Shown in pieces: positions 37,532-40,850 of a stretch of 40,850 bases of DNA (position 1 is its first letter; every line of letters begins with the position of its first letter). The notes under the pieces were generated by a model. It worked only from the letters and a program-made list of their open reading frames with translations, was not told the DNA's origin and searched no databases. The translations under genes were made by a program, and so were the position numbers. Source of the stretch: a virus; IMG/VR virus record IMGVR_UViG_3300048918_000334, positions 1-40,850 of that record; one strand, given 5' to 3'.

Positions 37532-38658
37532 CCGGCACCCGCGACTACTACAACGAACTCGACCCGTTCGCGGCTCAGTGGATACGCGAGATGATCGGGC
37601 TCGGCGTCCTGCCGCCCGGCGAAGTCGATCAGCGCTCGATCAAGGACGTCACCCCTCATGACCTCGAAGGCTTCCGCCACTGCCATTTCTTCGCCGGCGT
37701 CGGCGGATGGGCCTACGCCGCCAAGCTCGCCGAATGGCCGGACGACCTGCGGCTCTGGACGGGCTCGTGCCCCTGCCAGCCGTTCTCCACGGCGGGCGAA
37801 GGCCGAGGTCATGACGATCCTCGGGACCTGTGGCCCCACTTCTTTCGCCTCATCCGCGCCCGAAGGCCCGCTCATGTCGTGGGAGAACAGGTTGCGGGAA
37901 AGGCTGGCCTCGGTTGGCTCGACCGAGTGCGCGCTGATCTGGCGCGTCAAGACTACGCCAGCCGGGGCGTCGATATCCCGGCTTGCGCCGTGGACGCCCC
38001 CAACATCCGCTCGCGCCTCTACTGGCGCGCCATGGCCGACGCCCAACGCCTCGGACTTGGAGGGCGGCCGGGTCAACCCTGCGGGGACGTCGCCGACGGG
38101 CCGCAGGCCCGACGGCCGCAAGGCGCAGATGGGCCTGCCGAACGCCATGGGGGGGGGCTCGCCGATAGGCCTATGGTCGACGCCGCGCGCGACAGATGGG
38201 GAGAAGGGCGGGCCGAACGGCGCGTTCGGGGCAGGGGGAACGCCTCTGCCGACGCAGCTCCATCGCGCGACCTGGCCGACGCCGGACGCGAGCGCAGGCG
38301 GACTGGTCTTCGGTCCGGATCGCGGCATGTCGACATGGGCGACGCCGCAGGCCAGGGACAGCAAGGGCTCTCGGTCGCCGAACGGTTCGAGCGGCTTGCG
38401 GGCTGGCGGCCAGATGCTGAACGAGCAGGTCGTCGAACCTGGCGATCTCATTGGGCCGACGCCGTCTGGATCATCTGCCACGACGGCAAGGCGCGGCGCG
38501 CCGAACCCAGCATTCCCCTGTTGGCTCATGGGGTACACGCCCGCGTTCCTAAGTGGCGCGGATTTGGCAACGCGATCAATCCGATCCTCGCGGCGGAAGT
38601 CTTAGGGGCGCTGCTCGACGACTTGGGCGCCGACCGCGCCGGAATGGCGGTCGAATGA
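37528..38658 (+). CDS. dcm: DNA cytosine C5 methyltransferase
   Basis: The protein is 376 residues. Motif I FFAGVGG (54-60), motif IV with catalytic Cys83 (GSCPCQPFSTAGEG), GEQV at 119-122 in place of ENV, an IRSRLYW segment (160-166) and motif X GFGNAINP near the end. The middle (about 170-310) is a variable target-recognition region rich in Arg/Gly/Ala with repeated A-D-A units. It methylates cytosine in a specific site, probably protecting phage DNA. No obvious restriction partner. Another frame over the same DNA also looks protein-like (next entry). Confidence 0.9.
   Translation: MTGTRDYYNELDPFAAQWIREMIGLGVLPPGEVDQRSIKDVTPHDLEGFRHCHFFAGVGGWAYAAKLAEWPDDLRLWTGSCPCQPFSTAGEGRGHDDPRDLWPHFFRLIRARRPAHVVGEQVAGKAGLGWLDRVRADLARQDYASRGVDIPACAVDAPNIRSRLYWRAMADAQRLGLGGRPGQPCGDVADGPQARRPQGADGPAERHGGGLADRPMVDAARDRWGEGRAERRVRGRGNASADAAPSRDLADAGRERRRTGLRSGSRHVDMGDAAGQGQQGLSVAERFERLAGWRPDAERAGRRTWRSHWADAVWIICHDGKARRAEPSIPLLAHGVHARVPKWRGFGNAINPILAAEVLGALLDDLGADRAGMAVE
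37658..38605 (+). CDS. Possible overprinted gene inside the methyltransferase (alternative frame)
   Basis: A 315-codon frame shifted +1 against the methyltransferase. In the part from about 37870 it reads LASVGSTECALIWRVKTTPAG, four W-x-T-P-x-A units near 38034, 38174, 38273 and 38336, and a C-terminal PAFPCWLMGYTPAF, followed by RSSRRKS. I know these patterns from phage methyltransferase-associated proteins, so the frame may be real or an evolutionary relic of frame switching. Possible starts are ATG 37658, 37811 and 37874, none with a strong ribosome site. A GC-rich shadow remains possible. Confidence 0.35.
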   Translation: MTSKASATAISSPASADGPTPPSSPNGRTTCGSGRARAPASRSPRRAKAEVMTILGTCGPTSFASSAPEGPLMSWENRLRERLASVGSTECALIWRVKTTPAGASISRLAPWTPPTSARASTGAPWPTPNASDLEGGRVNPAGTSPTGRRPDGRKAQMGLPNAMGGGSPIGLWSTPRATDGEKGGPNGAFGAGGTPLPTQLHRATWPTPDASAGGLVFGPDRGMSTWATPQARDSKGSRSPNGSSGLRAGGQMLNEQVVEPGDLIGPTPSGSSATTARRGAPNPAFPCWLMGYTPAFLSGADLATRSIRSSRRKS

Positions 38659-38846
38659 GCGCGCGACACGCCTTCGGGACGCGGATCGCCGAGTTCGCGG
38701 ACGGCTCACTGCAGGTCGTCGCCTACTGCGCGCGCTGCACGCTGATCGTGCCGGTCGGCGCCCATTTCCTGCAGCCCTGCGTCGAGACGCCGTCCTTGTC
38801 GGTCGCCGCAAGCTGGCCGACGCCCAGGCCGGAGGATCGGCCGTGA
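38655..38846 (+). CDS. Small early protein with C-x2-C
   Basis: The protein is 63 residues from ATG 38655, overlapping the methyltransferase stop (ATGA) and the next start (GTGA). Contains VVAYCARCTLIVPVGAHFLQ. One cysteine pair; function unknown. Confidence 0.55.
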   Translation: MSARHAFGTRIAEFADGSLQVVAYCARCTLIVPVGAHFLQPCVETPSLSVAASWPTPRPEDRP

Positions 38847-39160
38847 GCCCGCCGATCAGCGAGGCCAACCGCGAACACTATCCGGCGGACTGGCCGGAGA
38901 TCAGCTTCAATGCGCGGCGGCGCGCGGAGTGGCGGTGCGAGGGCTCGCCCTCCTACCCGAGCTGTCGGGCCGTCCAGGGCTCACCGCATCCGGTCACCGG
39001 CTCGATCGTCGTCCTGACGGTCGCGCACCTCGACCACACGCCCGAGAACGTCGCGCCGGCGAACCTCAAGGCGTGGTGTCAGCGCTGCCACCTCACCTAC
39101 GACGCCGCGCATCACGCGCAGAACGCCGCGGCCACGCGCGCGGCGAGGGTCGCGTCATGA
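38843..39160 (+). CDS. HNH-type endonuclease, early
   Basis: The protein is 105 residues from GTG 38843. RRRAEWRCEG...SCRA provides the first cysteine pair; VVLTVAHLDHTPENVAPANL has the His-Asn part; LKAWCQRCHLTYDAAHH completes the zinc/HNH fold. Lies two genes after the methyltransferase. Could be a free nuclease or part of a modification-linked defence; not established. Confidence 0.75.
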   Translation: MSPPISEANREHYPADWPEISFNARRRAEWRCEGSPSYPSCRAVQGSPHPVTGSIVVLTVAHLDHTPENVAPANLKAWCQRCHLTYDAAHHAQNAAATRAARVAS

Positions 39161-39474
39161 TCGTCGTCCGCGTCGAGCTTTGGTCGGCGGTGACCGGCGA
39201 GCGGACCGAGCTCGCGCGGATGCGGATCGGCAACGACGGCCGTGCCACGGCCGCCGATCCCACGCTCGGGACCTATGCCGGCGAGACCCTGAAGGGCCGG
39301 TCAGCATCGGCGCTCGACAAGGGCGAGGTTACCCGGCGAGGCCGCGTCGAGCGCTTCCGGCGGAAGGACCAGCACGTCTGGCATCTGGTGGCGCGCATGC
39401 TCGCGTCGATGGGCTACGGTGCGCCTGGCGAGCTCCTGGCGGACCAGCCTGACCTTCCGGGGCTTCGCCCATGA
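39157..39474 (+). CDS. Small phage protein, conserved, unknown
   Basis: The protein is 105 residues from ATG 39157 (ATGA overlap). MIVVRVELWSAVTGERTELA and RMRIGNDG..., then VERFRRKDQHVWHLVARML at the C-terminus, a pattern seen in many alphaproteobacterial phages. Role unknown. Confidence 0.7.
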   Translation: MIVVRVELWSAVTGERTELARMRIGNDGRATAADPTLGTYAGETLKGRSASALDKGEVTRRGRVERFRRKDQHVWHLVARMLASMGYGAPGELLADQPDLPGLRP

Positions 39475-40076
39475 AGCCGGCGGCCCGCTTCGCGCGCGTG
39501 ACGTTCGACGGCCCGCCGAAAACGCGGGCCTGGCGGATCTACTGCACGCCCTGCGGCGGACAGCTCGATCGGCCCGACGACCGGCAGAACATCAGCACCG
39601 CCCAGCGCGACCGCTGGTTCACCGAGCGCGGCTGGCTGGTCGGCCGCAAGCGCCACGTCTGCCCGGCCTGCCAAGCGCCTGAGGCGCCGCGCTCCGCGCC
39701 CCAAAGCCAGAACAGATCATCGGAGGAAGAGGCCATGACCGCCGACCCGCCGCGCGAGCCGACGCGCGAGGACAACAGGATCATCCATGACGCGATCGAC
39801 GCGTCCTGGGACCATGAGCGCGGGCTCTATCGCGGCGCCTGCAGCGACGACGAAGTCGGGCGCGCCGTCGAGCGCCCGCGCGATTGGGTGCGGCGGGTGC
39901 GTGAGGCCTTCTTCGGGGCGGCCGACGCCTGCGTTTCGCGGGTCGACGGCCTGGCGTCGCTGTCGAGCCTAGAACGCCGCGCCCAGGAGCTCGAAGAGCG
40001 GGCGATGTCCGTGGCTGCCGAGGCCGAGGACCTGAAGCGCGAAGTCGCCGCGGCGCGCAAGGCCGCCGGCGTCTGA
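39471..40076 (+). CDS. Two-part protein: N-terminal zinc-binding, C-terminal helical
   Basis: The protein is 201 residues from ATG 39471. N-part: RIYCTPCGGQLDRP ... VCPACQAP, two C-x2-C pairs (zinc ribbon). After a Ser/Gln linker, the C-part starts at an internal ATG (39735) that has its own GGAGGAAGAGG ribosome site: a HTH-like helical region (DDEVGRAVERPRDWVRRVRE) and a coiled coil. It may be a fusion, or two products may be made. Confidence 0.6.
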   Translation: MKPAARFARVTFDGPPKTRAWRIYCTPCGGQLDRPDDRQNISTAQRDRWFTERGWLVGRKRHVCPACQAPEAPRSAPQSQNRSSEEEAMTADPPREPTREDNRIIHDAIDASWDHERGLYRGACSDDEVGRAVERPRDWVRRVREAFFGAADACVSRVDGLASLSSLERRAQELEERAMSVAAEAEDLKREVAAARKAAGV

Positions 40077-40089
40077 AGCGGAACGGGGC

Positions 40090-40850
40090 ATGAGCAACGA
40101 CGCACTCAGTTGGGCTTGGAAGGCGCGCGTCGGGTCGGCGAAGCTCGTCCTCGTCGCGCTGGCCGACCAAGGCTCGGCGCACTCCGGCGAGGATTGGTGC
40201 TGCTTCCCGTCGGTCGAATACCTCGTCGAACGGACGGAGCTCGGGCGCGCGACGGTGGAGCGCCACCTGCGACAGCTCGACGCCGAAGGCTGGATTTCCC
40301 GGCGGCGGCGGGTGCGGGCCGACGGCCGGCTCGGCATATTTGACTATACGTTGCATCGCGACGCCGAGGTGCGCGCCCACCTGAAAGCGGAGCGCGCGGG
40401 GGAAAGTCCAGCGCTCAAAATGAGCGGTGGCGAAGGCGCCGATCCAGCGCTCGTTTTGGAGCCGACCAGCGCTCAAAATGACGTCCAGCCAGCGCTCAAA
40501 ATGAGCGCGCTAGAACCCTTACTAGAACCCAAAGGTGAACCCTCAGACGCGGGCGCGCGCGAGCCGGGCGATGAAGGGTTCGACAGGGCGATCGCAGCCT
40601 GGCCGGAGAGCGGACGGAAGCGGACACGCTGGCCGAAGGCGCGTTCGGCGTGGGCGCTGACCTGCCAGTCCGTGGATGCGGCTCGGCTATATGCTGCGGT
40701 CGTCGCCTGCGCCGAGGATCCGGACATGGCGAAGGGCGACTTCGGCTGGCCCGCCTTCGACGTCTGGCTGCTCGACGAACGCTTCCGGTCGTTCCTGCCG
40801 AAAGAGGCTTGCCGGGACGTGACGCCACGAACGGCGTTCGCGGTTGCTGC
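40090..40850 (+). CDS. Replication initiator, lambda O-like helix-turn-helix protein (5' part, runs off window)
   Basis: Joined across the circle (40090-40716 then 1-354) this encodes 326 residues. The start is ATG 40090 behind a GGAACGGGG-type ribosome site, 13 bases after the preceding gene. Residues about 5-80 form a winged helix-turn-helix of the phage replication type (start MSNDALSWAWKA, recognition helix near LGRATVERHLRQLDAEGW). Residues about 105-145 are a low-complexity linker whose DNA holds four iterons, and the C-terminal third is a conserved globular region. The position at the end of the rightward early operon, the HTH and the internal iterons together resemble lambda O. By analogy it would bind the iterons and recruit host replication proteins; helicase loading is not shown by the sequence. 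Confidence 0.75.
   Translation, partial: MSNDALSWAWKARVGSAKLVLVALADQGSAHSGEDWCCFPSVEYLVERTELGRATVERHLRQLDAEGWISRRRRVRADGRLGIFDYTLHRDAEVRAHLKAERAGESPALKMSGGEGADPALVLEPTSAQNDVQPALKMSALEPLLEPKGEPSDAGAREPGDEGFDRAIAAWPESGRKRTRWPKARSAWALTCQSVDAARLYAAVVACAEDPDMAKGDFGWPAFDVWLLDERFRSFLPKEACRDVTPRTAFAVA
40408..40545. other. Candidate replication origin: four iterons plus AT-richer flank, inside the initiator gene
   Basis: Four repeats begin with CCAGCGCTC: 40408-40426, 40444-40462, 40466-40484 and 40489-40507. The first and last are identical over 19 bases. Copies 1 and 4 contain the dyad CGCTCA-AAA-TGAGCG, copy 3 a slightly imperfect version, and copy 2 a related dyad (GCTC GTTTTG GAGC). Spacings are 36, 22 and 23 bases. 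Immediately downstream (40508-40545) the DNA is clearly less GC-rich than its surroundings and holds two CTAGAACCC repeats at 12-base spacing. Lambda has four dyad iterons inside gene O beside an AT-rich unwinding region, so this is a good structural match. Function is inferred. Confidence 0.6.
40717..40850. repeat. Terminal direct repeat (right copy)
   Basis: Second copy of the 134-base overlap, matching bases 1-134 except at base 40737. The mismatch suggests either population variation or a sequencing error at a contig end. Confidence 0.9.
40825..40843. promoter_or_regulatory. Distributed 19-bp palindrome, site 1 repeated in the terminal overlap
   Basis: Same site as 109-127, present twice only because the window overlaps itself. 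Confidence 0.75.

Noticed and set aside
38214-38228. CGAAC-GGCGC-GTTCG as a further member of the palindrome family
   Set aside because: Spacer is five bases and the outer bases do not fit; within a GC-rich variable part of the methyltransferase.
1-40850. tRNA genes and CRISPR arrays
   Set aside because: No T-arm-like GGTTCGANTCC with matching cloverleaf and no regularly spaced direct repeats with unique spacers were seen on either strand. The palindromes are kilobases apart, and the five junction repeats separate genes rather than spacers.

Overview
The window is one complete circular genome of a temperate, HK97-like siphovirus, about 40.7 kb, opened inside its replication gene. Bases 1-134 are repeated at 40717-40850 with one mismatch, so the unit length is 40716 bp. 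Base composition (about two thirds G+C), codon use and the tail genes (relatives of alphaproteobacterial gene transfer agent proteins: DUF2460, DUF2163, gp10-type chaperone) suggest an alphaproteobacterial host, possibly Caulobacterales; the host is inferred, not proven.

Layout. (1) 40090-40850 joined to 1-354: replication initiator carrying four dyad iterons, a lambda-like origin candidate. (2) 351-1380: a NusG paralogue followed by about 400 bp of stacked terminator-like hairpins, in the position where lambda has Q and the late leader. (3) 1381-21353, rightward: HNH, terminase, portal, S49 protease, major capsid, connectors, tail tube, chaperones, tape measure, hub and fibre. (4) 21532-24352: a GT-C-like membrane protein and a secreted beta-helix protein. 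(5) 24398-26666: lysis genes (holin-like, SAR endolysin, lipoprotein, DUF1353), then a strong terminator. (6) 35222 down to 26707, leftward: a dense early/lysogeny operon with mostly 4-base ATGA or GTGA overlaps, encoding small membrane proteins, a ParB-family protein, DUF2303, a large serine recombinase and a string of small genes. (7) 35223-36335: immunity region with an XRE repressor flanked by two matching 13-bp operators (OL at 35334, OR at 35993) and a divergent Cro-like gene. (8) 36742-40076, rightward: early genes including a C5 cytosine methyltransferase and an HNH protein, leading into the replication gene.

The most striking signal is a 19-bp palindrome, consensus YSRCGAACSSSGTTCGYGR, at eleven places spread round the genome. 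It occurs in genes of either strand, in all three reading frames and in gaps, so it is kept for its DNA sequence. The phage encodes a ParB-family protein with CTP-binding motifs and no recognisable ParA. I propose that these are its parS/KorB-operator-like sites. This is inference. The repressor has its own different operator (TTGACNNNGTCAA), which makes it a less likely ligand.

Other points of interest are a methyltransferase gene whose alternative frame also looks like a protein family, a repeated stop/start junction in the leftward operon, Sec signal peptides on virion-region proteins, and a possible attP dyad beside the recombinase genes.
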